Shown here: one piece after another, positions 34,453 to 41,864 of the stretch
How the letters are laid out: each line of letters starts with the position of its first letter
How positions within the stretch are numbered: position 1 is the stretch's first letter
NCBI GenBank assembly: GCA_002507175.1
Contig: DAZE01000003.1
Span: 5,503-69,502, forward strand
DNA length: 64,000 nucleotides
Direction: 5' to 3'
DNA from: Euryarchaeota archaeon UBA558
Lineage (GTDB): Archaea > Thermoplasmatota > Poseidoniia > Poseidoniales > Thalassarchaeaceae
The notes under the pieces: generated by a model
What the model was told of the DNA's origin: nothing
Database searches by the model: none
What the model saw: only the letters and a program-made list of their open reading frames with translations
Position numbers and translations under genes: made by a program

Positions 34453-35622
34453 TCACAGGTCTGTGGGCGCATACGCTGAGACGCTCCCCTTCCTTGCAGT
34501 ATTGCCTACGGTACTGACTAGGACGTTGTCAATGCCCGCTTTGCTGGCGAGATCAAAAATCCGATCACTCATCTTCCCGGCGAAAACAAGTCCGACGGCA
34601 CCCTCTGTTTCTTCTAGAGCCTTCCCAAGAGCAGCTGCGCCAAGAGGGTCGCTGCCCGACCCATCTTCAAGGATGATGACAGCCTGATTCCTTTTGAGGC
34701 CCTCAAGGTGTTGCCCCCAATCGGCCATTACCTCCGGTGCTTGGACTTCGGCTTTCTCATGGCCGAGAGTTGCATTGTCGTCGCTCTCCATTTGTTTCTT
34801 AATTCTCTGGACTACCTTCGCTGCGACTTCTTTCTGGTTTAAGCACTTGGTAATCGTTTTACCTTCTAGATGTTCGACCTCAAGGCTCTTTGGTGCAAAT
34901 GCAACATGGGTCAGGGATTTTTCTAGCGATCCTGAGAGCTCCATCAACAAGAGGCTACCTCCACGGTCCCCGTCGAGGAACGCCGTGACGTTTTTCTTGG
35001 TGGATGCCAATTCGATTAGCTCATCTGGGACGCCAGAACCCATCATTGCAATCGCATTTTTGATTCCGTATTTCAATAAGTTCCTGACGTCATTTCGACC
35101 CTCTACGATGATTATTCCATCGCTTTTCTTCACGTTAGGCCCAGCAGTCATTCCACTCACGTTTACTTCAGTGTCAACAGTTAGAACAGACCTTACCTCA
35201 TCCAGGATATTTTTGGATTCATCAGCCCCTGAGCCAATTAGATCCATCAGTAAGCGCTTGGCCCGATCAATCACAACATCTCTCTTCGCAGATACAACAT
35301 TCTCGATCCTTTGTACTCTTATGGACGCTTTGCAAGGGCCAATTCTGTCAATGGTTTCGAGCGATGCTCCGATTACCGAGGTGGAGACTTGATCCATTGA
35401 CGTGGTGAGGGTTATCTCCCCATTTACACTGCCCTTTCTCTGGTTCAGTGAAACATCGACATGGCCTATTCGGCCACTCCTCTGTAGGTCTCGTAGTTGT
35501 AATTCTTCACCCAGAAGCCCCTCAGTTTGGCCAAAAATGGCCCCAACAACGTCCTTCCTTTGGACGGTACCATCTGTTCTTATGGTCGCGTGTATGACAT
35601 ATTTTCCTTCTTTCTTTGACAT
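34453..35622 (-). CDS. dnaG: Archaeal DnaG primase-like protein
   Basis: A 389-residue archaeal DnaG. The N-terminal domain begins KYVIHATIRTDGTVQRKDVVGAIFGQTEGLLG (residues 7-38), typical of the archaeal family, and a TOPRIM domain follows with Glu174 (IIIVEGRNDVRN) and the Asp217/Asp219 pair (FLDGDRGG). The protein has weak primase activity and is best known as a core subunit of the archaeal exosome, so RNA processing is as likely as replication. A GGAGGA sequence lies 6 bases before the ATG. The upstream region holds several hairpins, described separately. Confidence 0.94.
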   Translation of the reverse strand: MSKKEGKYVIHATIRTDGTVQRKDVVGAIFGQTEGLLGEELQLRDLQRSGRIGHVDVSLNQRKGSVNGEITLTTSMDQVSTSVIGASLETIDRIGPCKASIRVQRIENVVSAKRDVVIDRAKRLLMDLIGSGADESKNILDEVRSVLTVDTEVNVSGMTAGPNVKKSDGIIIVEGRNDVRNLLKYGIKNAIAMMGSGVPDELIELASTKKNVTAFLDGDRGGSLLLMELSGSLEKSLTHVAFAPKSLEVEHLEGKTITKCLNQKEVAAKVVQRIKKQMESDDNATLGHEKAEVQAPEVMADWGQHLEGLKRNQAVIILEDGSGSDPLGAAALGKALEETEGAVGLVFAGKMSDRIFDLASKAGIDNVLVSTVGNTARKGSVSAYAPTDL

Positions 35623-35775
35623 GTTATTTCCTCCGAACTATCACCATTCCCTCAAACGGGAGTTCGCGGCCTTTCGCCGCCATAATTGGCAAGGATGGGT
35701 GCAAGGCACCCGCGAGTGGGACAGTGATCTGTTCATGTCTTCCTGTTGTGTCCTGCATTTGAACACTTTGCAAAA
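35623..35775 (-). promoter_or_regulatory. Hairpin-rich leader upstream of dnaG
   Basis: Between a TATA-like element (35794-35800 on the reverse strand) and the dnaG ATG lie three nested-free hairpins in a row: GGGTGC/GCACCC at 35697-35711 with a 3-base loop, GCGGC/GCCGC at 35666-35680 with a 5-base loop, and TCCC/GGGA at 35648-35661. The ribosome-binding GGAGGA follows. A leader of about 150 bases contrasts with the short or absent leaders suggested for other genes here. It may be a regulatory leader or a small RNA gene; no known riboswitch is recognised. Confidence 0.4.
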
Positions 35776-35852
35776 TAGTCTAAAAAATTAGCAAATAAAA
35801 TCAGACTCGCCTATGGGTCAAATCCATATCTGACTCCTTCGGTTGACCACTC

Positions 35853-36317
35853 GTGGACAAGGCTATTGACACAACATCGGTCTTTCGAGGAGCGACCACT
35901 CTGGCAATGAAGGATGGCCATCTTGACGATCAAGAAATGAGGATTCTAGCACGTCTTTCGCACGCTTTGAGATTGGCCGAAGGTCTACCATTGAAAATTT
36001 ATGACAATATCCTCGAGGGAAGAGATAGCGACTCCGGAAGAGAAATATCTAGATCTGAGGCTTTGATGGTATACGGCCAAGTACTGGAGGCCTATTGCAC
36101 AATTTCCGAGCCGACACCTGAAACAGCTCTCTTGCTATCCTACATGCGGACTGTGTTTGACATCAACGAGACAGAGCATCGTGAGTTTGTGAGGAGTGTG
36201 GACCGACATCTGGAACAAGTGGTTCATCGCAATGTTGCAGCCCAACTAAGGACAACAATCGATGATGCAATAGAACTCGTTTCAGACCCTCTCCAAAAAC
36301 TAAGGATCAGGAAATGA
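35853..36317 (+). CDS. TerB-like helical protein, function unknown
   Basis: A 154-residue all-helical protein. The segment AMKDGHLDDQEMRILARLSHAL (residues about 18-39) resembles the acidic metal-binding repeat of TerB/tellurite-resistance-like domains, where two D/E-rich helices bind divalent metal. The second half lacks an equally clear repeat (FDINETEHREFVRSVDRHL may be it). The start is GTG at 35853. It is the first of a run of three unknown genes, separated by 9 and 26 bases, that leads into mobA. The TerB comparison is tentative. Confidence 0.55.
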   Translation: MDKAIDTTSVFRGATTLAMKDGHLDDQEMRILARLSHALRLAEGLPLKIYDNILEGRDSDSGREISRSEALMVYGQVLEAYCTISEPTPETALLLSYMRTVFDINETEHREFVRSVDRHLEQVVHRNVAAQLRTTIDDAIELVSDPLQKLRIRK

Positions 36318-36326
36318 GGTTCCAAT

Positions 36327-36968
36327 ATGGCCTTGGATGCATACCTATCATCCATACCTGATAGGAAGGCAAAGTCAGTCAGAGCCCTCCCGAGGATACT
36401 TCGGGAAGCTTACACATACAATGTCCCGGCTCTGATAATGAAGTCTAGCACCGACAGGCTCTCAGTCGATGGTGATTACTCTTTTTTCCTGGGGACGCCA
36501 GATGCCTCCCTGAGAAGAATCGCATCTTGGCTCATCACAAAGAATTCCGAAACCCCTGAGGTACTTGCATCAATCTTGCCTCTGTTGTGGAACAGACATG
36601 GTAGAGAAGATTTGGCGATGGCAGCACTGCTACTGGCAAACATAGATCATGCAAGAATGGGCACGAGCCCTTGGCGAATATTGGAGGATCTCATTCGACC
36701 TAAGGAGCCAATCGAGGGATTGTTAATGTGCGTCGAGGAGATTCTTAGATCTGGACGCATGTGCCCTAATGAGGAGAGGCTTTGCTCCTGGTTAGAACAA
36801 GGTGGAGTCATGCAGACCTTGTCCTTGCTTTGTATCCATGCATCAATGATTAGAGGAAGAGACCCAACACCCAAAGAACTGGAACTTACGGCTGCTAGTG
36901 ATTACAAACAGGCCCCAGAACTAGTGATAAGAGTAAGAGATCGGATCCTCTACAGGGATCAAGTCTAA
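36327..36968 (+). CDS. Hypothetical helical-repeat protein
   Basis: I do not recognise this 213-residue protein with certainty. It is helical throughout, with SYFF-type loops and a run such as SLRRIASWLITKNSETPEVLA and LWNRHGREDLAMAALLLANI that is reminiscent of HEAT-like repeats in DNA alkylation-repair (AlkD) proteins or other helical scaffolds (both segments lie at residues 60-115). No catalytic residues can be assigned. It follows the TerB-like gene by 9 bases and precedes a 69-residue small protein by 26 bases, so the three look cotranscribed. Confidence 0.55.
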   Translation: MALDAYLSSIPDRKAKSVRALPRILREAYTYNVPALIMKSSTDRLSVDGDYSFFLGTPDASLRRIASWLITKNSETPEVLASILPLLWNRHGREDLAMAALLLANIDHARMGTSPWRILEDLIRPKEPIEGLLMCVEEILRSGRMCPNEERLCSWLEQGGVMQTLSLLCIHASMIRGRDPTPKELELTAASDYKQAPELVIRVRDRILYRDQV

Positions 36969-36994
36969 TCACCTGTTATCACTGGCATAACACA

Positions 36995-37204
36995 GTGTCA
37001 GACAGATTACTGCCTTCGGATGACCCAGTTGCGGAGGAGGTGCTTGAATGGACGATTGCTAAGGATGCCCGGGATGTCGCTCAGATCATGCACTGGCTCG
37101 AGCAAACAAATGGGAGAAGGGACAGGATGGTTTTGATGTCAACAGCTAAGGAACTGATTGATGAGATGCTTCATTCGATCAGGAGGCTTGACGAGCTTCG
37201 GTGA
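36995..37204 (+). CDS. Small acidic hypothetical protein
   Basis: A 69-residue protein starting with GTG at 36995. It is helical and amphipathic (EEVLEWTIAKDARDVAQIMHWL, then TAKELIDEMLHSIRRLDELR in the second half), which suggests a small adaptor or oligomerising helix pair. No family is recognised. Its stop is followed 4 bases later by the ATG of mobA, tight coupling that supports it being real and cotranscribed with mobA and the two unknown genes before it. Confidence 0.5.
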   Translation: MSDRLLPSDDPVAEEVLEWTIAKDARDVAQIMHWLEQTNGRRDRMVLMSTAKELIDEMLHSIRRLDELR

Positions 37205-37208
37205 GATC

Positions 37209-37769
37209 ATGCAGGCCCTAGTTCTTGCAGGTGGTCGATCGTCTAGAATGGGTCGTGACAAGTCACTCATCCAAATGGACGGAAAATCCCTGATCAGAAT
37301 TACCTTGGAGAGACTAATCGACTCTGGCCATTCTGCAATACTAGTGATGGCTTCTGATGAGGTTCAGGAATCTAGACAGAAGTCCAGCGCTGGGGAATTG
37401 GCTCATAGGGTTGTGTGGCGTAGAGACAATGTCCCCCATTCTGGGATGATTGAGGCTTTACTCAAGGGTATGTCTGACGAGACATTGGATCCCAACGAAC
37501 CACTCCAAATCTCCCCTGTCGATTCACCATGGCTGAGGAAAGAACTGTACCAAAGTCTACGGATGAATCTGGCCAACGATGTGGATGTCGTAGTCCCCAG
37601 AGATGAAATCATTCACCCCCTGCATGCTTTGTTAAGGGTCGATGCACTATCTAGAGAACTCAGCCCCATGGCGGGCCCCTTGAAACAGCAGATTCAGCGG
37701 ATGAGGTGGAGGGCTGTGGATTGTGAGGGACTGGGACTTGGGAATCTTAACCATCCTGGCGATCTATGA
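37209..37769 (+). CDS. mobA: Molybdenum cofactor guanylyltransferase MobA-like
   Basis: From ATG 37209 (MQALVLAGGRSSRMGRDKSL) the frame encodes 186 residues of a MobA-type nucleotidyltransferase. The GGRSSRMGRDKSL motif binds the nucleotide phosphates, and SPVDSPWLRKELYQSL carries the Asp that binds Mg. MobA attaches GMP to molybdopterin; related enzymes act on other cofactors, so the substrate is probable rather than certain. The frame is open from 37158, but that stretch overlaps the previous gene and does not look like MobA. Its last 23 bases overlap the 3' end of convergent purN. Confidence 0.85.
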   Translation: MQALVLAGGRSSRMGRDKSLIQMDGKSLIRITLERLIDSGHSAILVMASDEVQESRQKSSAGELAHRVVWRRDNVPHSGMIEALLKGMSDETLDPNEPLQISPVDSPWLRKELYQSLRMNLANDVDVVVPRDEIIHPLHALLRVDALSRELSPMAGPLKQQIQRMRWRAVDCEGLGLGNLNHPGDL

Positions 37770-38406
37770 ATAAACCCGGATTCTTGGCGATCGCATCAAT
37801 GGTCCTAGGGTACAATGCGTGCTCGGCCGCCTTTACCCTATTTTGAAGATCACCAATGTTGTCACCTGTAAGAACAGGGACTTCGGATTGTGTAATAATT
37901 CGACCAGTATCGACCCCCTCGTCCACAAAATGAACTGTGCACCCAGAGATAACTGCCCCATCGGCCAAAGCGTCCCGATGAGCGTGAGCACCGGGGTATT
38001 TTGGAAGTAATGACGGGTGTATGTTGATCAACCGTCCTTTCCATTTTTCAACGAAAACAGGCGTAAAAATCCTCATGTACCCTGCGAGGGCGATTAGTTC
38101 TGTATTGTACTTCTTTAGTTGTTCATGAACTAGGTCTTCGTGTTTCAGACGTTGTTCTTTTTTGTTTGCTATTCTTGGCAGCGGGATTCCAATAGAATCT
38201 ATCCCCGCCTTTCTAGCGTGGCCCAAACCACCAGCTTCATGCGAATCAGCCAAGACCAAAACAGTGTGGAAAAATCGGGGCTCAAGTAATTCATACGCCA
38301 GTATGGACGCAAGGCCTGATCCTCCGCCGGAAATCAATACCGCAATTCTCAGAGGATCGCTGGTTGAAGCCTTACGTGGCAGGGTGAATAAGCCTTCCAT
38401 GTTCAC
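37747..38406 (-). CDS. purN: Phosphoribosylglycinamide formyltransferase
   Basis: A 219-residue GAR transformylase. IAVLISGGGSGLASIL binds the phosphate of GAR, and the catalytic triad sits in LINIHPSLLPKYPGAHAH (Asn128, His130) and VDEGVDTGRII (Asp166). It uses 10-formyl-tetrahydrofolate in purine synthesis, implying a folate-type C1 carrier. The first ~18 residues precede the core. Its 3' end overlaps that of mobA by 23 bases, and its 5' region overlaps the promoter of the divergent DUF454-like gene. Purine-pathway neighbours are not present. Confidence 0.93.
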   Translation of the reverse strand: MNMEGLFTLPRKASTSDPLRIAVLISGGGSGLASILAYELLEPRFFHTVLVLADSHEAGGLGHARKAGIDSIGIPLPRIANKKEQRLKHEDLVHEQLKKYNTELIALAGYMRIFTPVFVEKWKGRLINIHPSLLPKYPGAHAHRDALADGAVISGCTVHFVDEGVDTGRIITQSEVPVLTGDNIGDLQNRVKAAEHALYPRTIDAIAKNPGLFIDRQDG

Positions 38407-38479
38407 TCGAGGAGGTCACTCATCAAATATCCACGGTTCATACGTTGTATTTTATGACCAAATATACGCCGGACCAATC

Positions 38480-38968
38480 ATGGAGCCATTACGATCCGTC
38501 GATGATATCGTCGACAGATACTCGGTAGATAACTCCTCATTCAAGAGAAATTTGTACATTGGCTTGGGAAGCATGTTCGTTGTGTTTGCCATTGCGGGTA
38601 TCTGGATTCCGGGCTGGCCCACGGTATCATGGGCCGTTCCTGCAGCCTTCCTATTCTCCCTATCCAGCCCTAGATTGTTTAGGTGGAGCCTGACAAACCG
38701 ATTTTTTGGAGCCGCCTTGTTTCAGTACTACGCTACTGGAAAAACCATTCCCGGACACGCAAAGACGGCGATAGCATTGACCATCACTACAATGACATTA
38801 CTCTCTTCCTATGGTGTTTGGGCTGTTTCAACGAGGGGCGATGGGATCCTGTTTGACCCCCAGACTTGGAACGGTGCTGATCCGGGCTATGGGGCCTCGA
38901 CGATCCTCACCGTAGGGATAATCGGAGTCTGGTACGTTTTGACCAGGGTAAGAACACGAAATGGGTAG
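38480..38968 (+). CDS. DUF454 (YbaN-like) membrane protein
   Basis: From ATG 38480 the frame gives 162 residues. The segment GIWIPGWPTVSWAVPAAFLFSLSSPRLFRW (residues about 42-70) is the hallmark of DUF454/YbaN inner-membrane proteins, and further membrane helices follow (TAIALTITTMTLLSSYGVW and STILTVGIIGVWYVL). I favour this start because a GTATTTTATG element lies about 27 bases upstream, as in a leaderless mRNA; ATG 38399 and an even longer frame from 38162 are also open but overlap purN. Function of the family is unknown. It converges with the redoxin gene, 2 bases apart. Confidence 0.8.
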   Translation: MEPLRSVDDIVDRYSVDNSSFKRNLYIGLGSMFVVFAIAGIWIPGWPTVSWAVPAAFLFSLSSPRLFRWSLTNRFFGAALFQYYATGKTIPGHAKTAIALTITTMTLLSSYGVWAVSTRGDGILFDPQTWNGADPGYGASTILTVGIIGVWYVLTRVRTRNG

Positions 38969-38970
38969 GA

Positions 38971-39513
38971 TCATTCGCCCTTCGAGAAGCGGATAAGCCT
39001 GTCCACCGGTAAATGGTCGGCTGTGTCCTGACAATAATGCGCCTCCACGATCTTCCCATCTTCCCCAATGAGAATGTCCACCGGGATGGTAGACATCTTT
39101 GAGATCGACAGCGTCATAGGAAAATATCCCTTTAGCATCGCGCGTGAAAATGTCAAAGGGGATCTGAGGGCCCCTAACACGAATCTGGGGAAGGACTTCT
39201 CCACGCCATGACGGGTGAATAATTCATAATCCCCATCTGCCAATATTGTGAATGGGATGTCACGCTTTCCCATGCGCTTACGAAGATCACCTATGTCAGC
39301 GTCGAAAACTCCGAGCATTACCGTGTCGTCTGCAAACTCACCCCACCTCTTGACAATCCGATCTATCCTCAAGTTGCAAAACGGACAACTTGAGAATCTG
39401 AAGAAAGTGAAAATTACCCTCTTACCTCTCACATCAGAGAGGTCGAATTGGCTGCCATCTAAGGCCGGAAGGGAAAATACAGGCATAATATCTCCTACGG
39501 ACAGTTTACTCAT
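38971..39513 (-). CDS. Peroxiredoxin-like redoxin (AhpC/TSA superfamily)
   Basis: A 180-residue redoxin: VGDIMPVFSLPALDGSQFDL at the start, then RVIFTFFRFSSCPFCNLRI with a CPFC redox pair, a MLGVFDADIGDLRKRM segment and IPFTILADGDYELF. The layout matches AhpC/TSA-type redoxins that use a CxxC, often annotated as peroxiredoxin-like; substrate may be peroxide or a disulfide. No signal sequence is present. It is unrelated in sequence to the other redoxin at 31539-32093 beyond the fold. A TATA-like AT-rich spacer separates it from a divergent micro-ORF. Confidence 0.85.
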   Translation of the reverse strand: MSKLSVGDIMPVFSLPALDGSQFDLSDVRGKRVIFTFFRFSSCPFCNLRIDRIVKRWGEFADDTVMLGVFDADIGDLRKRMGKRDIPFTILADGDYELFTRHGVEKSFPRFVLGALRSPLTFSRAMLKGYFPMTLSISKMSTIPVDILIGEDGKIVEAHYCQDTADHLPVDRLIRFSKGE

Positions 39514-39602
39514 GTAATTTCTACAAAATAGGACGTCGTATTATGTTTATCTGAAGATTCGCCAGGAGAATATTAAACCAAATAATCCTATTAGCCACAG
39601 TA

Positions 39603-39695
39603 ATGCGCCAATTTGCTAGGATTGTTATGCCCCTTTTCATAACAACCTTTCTACCTGGTTGTACTATTCTGCCATACCTTGACGGAACGGTCTAA
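39603..39695 (+). CDS. Candidate 30-residue lipoprotein-like micropeptide
   Basis: ATG 39603 opens 30 codons ending at TAA 39693-39695. The product has a basic N-terminus (MRQFAR), a short hydrophobic core and a lipobox-like FLPGC with Cys20, leaving only about 10 residues after the cysteine. An AATATTAAACC element lies about 29 bases upstream. It may be a tiny lipid-anchored peptide or the fragment of a decayed lipoprotein gene; archaeal lipobox use is uncertain. It is the only coding signal in the 227-base gap between the redoxin and the esterase. Confidence 0.3.
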   Translation: MRQFARIVMPLFITTFLPGCTILPYLDGTV

Positions 39696-39740
39696 ACAGA
39701 GTATACTTCAACACAATTTGGAAAAGGACTCAACAGACGA

Positions 39741-40763
39741 TCAATCCTTGTTGTGTTGGATTAGGAAGTCCCATACAATCTCGCTAGATTCAACATAGCC
39801 CTGCGTTCCTATGAAAGCACTGCCAATGAGCGTCCCATCCTCATTGTCATTGGAATATGGATTGTGTTGAGCGGCGAAGATAGTCATCAATTGGACAGTA
39901 GCGTTGTTTTCGCATTCATCAAAGCCCTGTATCGAGTAAAGTGCATTCAGTTCGAAGGTCTCGGGACTCCCCGAGCAGTCATTGTGCACGGCCCATTCGA
40001 ACATGTTCTCGATAGCACCAGTCTCGTAGGCTTCTGGTTCTGTCCACATGTCTTCGCTGAATGGGACGCTGAGGATACTCGATTCGTACAGAACAATTTG
40101 ATCCAAAAATCCGTGAACCTCCATTATCGGAATCGGTGAGTAGCGCTCAATTGGATCAGTCAGCAGATAGAATGCCATGCAGCCCACCGCAGCAAAGGTG
40201 TGGCTCAACTCCATTGCAAGCCTCTGCGCCATGGCACACCCGTTCGACCATCCAGAAGCATATATCCTATCTGAGTCGACATTGTGCATGTCCAAAGTAA
40301 AGTTCACCACCCTCTCGATGAAACCCACATCGTCAACGCGGTCTTTCGCCGAGTGTGCACAACACCATCCAGCGTTCCACGCCTGATTTTCCTGTAGGTC
40401 AGTCGGTAGGTTGCGTCCAAGGACACCATCGGGATAGACGACAATGGCACCGTGGTCGTTAGCTATCTTATCGAAAGAAGACAGCTTTTTGTGCTTGGTT
40501 GAGTCTGAAGCATAGCCATGCATGTCAACCAAGAGTGGGACAGGCGTATCAGCGTCCAAGCCCTCGGGAACGTGTTGCTGCCAACATCGCTCTAACCCCC
40601 CGTGGTCCACACAAAAAAAACCTTCACTCTCGTAATATTCATTATTCCCAGTATCCCCTTGTTCTTGATCATCATTTCGACTTTCCTCATTGCTTGACAG
40701 GCAACCGAAAAGAGTGGAGGAAAGCAGAATCAACGAAAATGCCGTTGCTGAGACCCTTCCCAT
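39741..40763 (-). CDS. Secreted lipoprotein esterase, PHB depolymerase/LpqC-like alpha/beta hydrolase
   Basis: A 340-residue secreted hydrolase. The N-terminus has a hydrophobic signal ending in a lipobox (LLSSTLFGC, Cys21), then an acidic low-complexity linker. The hydrolase part has LLVDMHGYASDS (oxyanion region), the nucleophile elbow ASGWSNGCAMA with the catalytic Ser, an IMEVHGFLDQIV loop with the acid, and FAAQHNPYSN with a probable catalytic His. It resembles extracellular PHB depolymerase or feruloyl esterase-like LpqC proteins, so it likely degrades ester-linked polymer or storage material outside the cell. Several cysteines (CWQQ, GWCCAH, CMAF) may form disulfides. Confidence 0.85.
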   Translation of the reverse strand: MGRVSATAFSLILLSSTLFGCLSSNEESRNDDQEQGDTGNNEYYESEGFFCVDHGGLERCWQQHVPEGLDADTPVPLLVDMHGYASDSTKHKKLSSFDKIANDHGAIVVYPDGVLGRNLPTDLQENQAWNAGWCCAHSAKDRVDDVGFIERVVNFTLDMHNVDSDRIYASGWSNGCAMAQRLAMELSHTFAAVGCMAFYLLTDPIERYSPIPIMEVHGFLDQIVLYESSILSVPFSEDMWTEPEAYETGAIENMFEWAVHNDCSGSPETFELNALYSIQGFDECENNATVQLMTIFAAQHNPYSNDNEDGTLIGSAFIGTQGYVESSEIVWDFLIQHNKD

Positions 40764-40901
40764 GCCCCTTCGTATTACAACTAATAGGATTAAATTACCT
40801 CTCTGCAGTAAATAATTTCACGTGCAGCTACGAAACAAAATCACTTTTTGAGAGATCTTCAGATGGCCAAGATGAATAACTAGGGATTCTCAGGGCACTC
40901 C

Positions 40902-41093
40902 ATGGAGCAGGGAACTGTAAAGTGGTTCAATCAGAAAAAAGGGTATGGGTTTATCGAAAGAGAGGGGGCGGACGACCTCTTTGTTCACATCTCTGAGGTA
41001 GATGGCACAATCCGCGATGGCGACTCCGTGGAGTTCGAGGTCGAAGAAGGCCCAAAGGGACTCAACGCGGTTAAGGTATCGAAGACAGAGTGA
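40902..41093 (+). CDS. cspA: Cold-shock domain protein CspA family
   Basis: A 63-residue cold-shock domain: TVKWFNQKKGYGFIE with RNP1 and DDLFVHISEVDG with RNP2, ending KGLNAVKVSK. It binds single-stranded nucleic acid and acts as an RNA chaperone, which fits a cold-water organism. Such proteins are common in bacteria and found in mesophilic marine archaea. The ~138-base upstream region is AT-rich and includes CTGCA/TGCAG arms at 40802-40825, which could fold in a cold-responsive leader, but that is unproven. It converges with the MBL hydrolase gene whose stop directly abuts it. Confidence 0.95.
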   Translation: MEQGTVKWFNQKKGYGFIEREGADDLFVHISEVDGTIRDGDSVEFEVEEGPKGLNAVKVSKTE

Positions 41094-41798
41094 TCACTGG
41101 CTCGTGATCGATTTGAGTGCATAGTTGTGGCGAAGCACCTCATCGATGCTGACCCAGTCGGGAGTGGTCCCGTCTATCCAATCATATCTATGTCCCGGAA
41201 TCATTCGCCAATCCCCGGGGAGGCTTTCGAGTATCTGCTTCCCTTTGCGGATGCTCCTGAATTGCAATTCAGGATCTGATCCAGGTAGGTCGACCCTGCC
41301 CATCCCGTTAGTGAAGAGCAGGTCACCCGCGTGAAATACTCCATGCCCATGAATCGTGACGTGGCCAGGTGCATGACCCGGGGTGTGGGTGACCGTCAGG
41401 CTAATTCCCCCTGCCTTCCATTCAATCTCCTCAAACGCTGGCTGGCCCCAGGCGTCGGTGAAGTCAACCCTCTCAAAGACTGGGTGAGCTAGCAAGTGTG
41501 GGACACGAGCGTCCTCATGCCCCCAGACCTCAAGATCAGGGAACAATCTGGTCATCTCTTGGTAGCCTGACGCATGATCCCTGTGGGTGTGAGTGTAGAG
41601 TAAGTGGGTAGGCTCCAATCCATCCTCCAAAAGCGCTTCTCTCCACCTTGAGGCGTTGAATGGATCAACTATTGCGACGACATTCGCACTCCTATCGATA
41701 AACGCCGTGTTCATGTTCAAGTAGGGCCCCATTAGGGTCACCCAGACCTCTATGCCGTCATTTAGCACTAGCTTGTCGAACTCTCCATCTCCCAACAT
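41094..41798 (-). CDS. MBL-fold metallohydrolase
   Basis: From ATG 41798 (MLGDGEFDKLVL) the frame gives 234 residues with the metallo-beta-lactamase signature HTHRDHASGYQEM, a second metal segment HTPGHAPGHVTIHG, FHAGDLLF and the final His in MIPGHRYDW. It could act as a glyoxalase II-like thioesterase, a phosphodiesterase or a related hydrolase; the substrate is not determinable. The frame is open to 41948, but this overlaps the divergent leuS start and lacks the family pattern. The stop is shared head-on with cspA. Confidence 0.87.
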   Translation of the reverse strand: MLGDGEFDKLVLNDGIEVWVTLMGPYLNMNTAFIDRSANVVAIVDPFNASRWREALLEDGLEPTHLLYTHTHRDHASGYQEMTRLFPDLEVWGHEDARVPHLLAHPVFERVDFTDAWGQPAFEEIEWKAGGISLTVTHTPGHAPGHVTIHGHGVFHAGDLLFTNGMGRVDLPGSDPELQFRSIRKGKQILESLPGDWRMIPGHRYDWIDGTTPDWVSIDEVLRHNYALKSITSQ

Positions 41799-41864
41799 GA
41801 CCCCTTCGTACCGACGGCACCTCAAAGAGGTGACCTGTGATCGCAGGCACGAAGGAGGCATACG

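Noticed and set aside
35402..35791. 129-codon plus-strand frame antisense to dnaG
   Set aside because: It is the shadow of the dnaG gene in another frame, with a low-complexity Pro/Ser composition.
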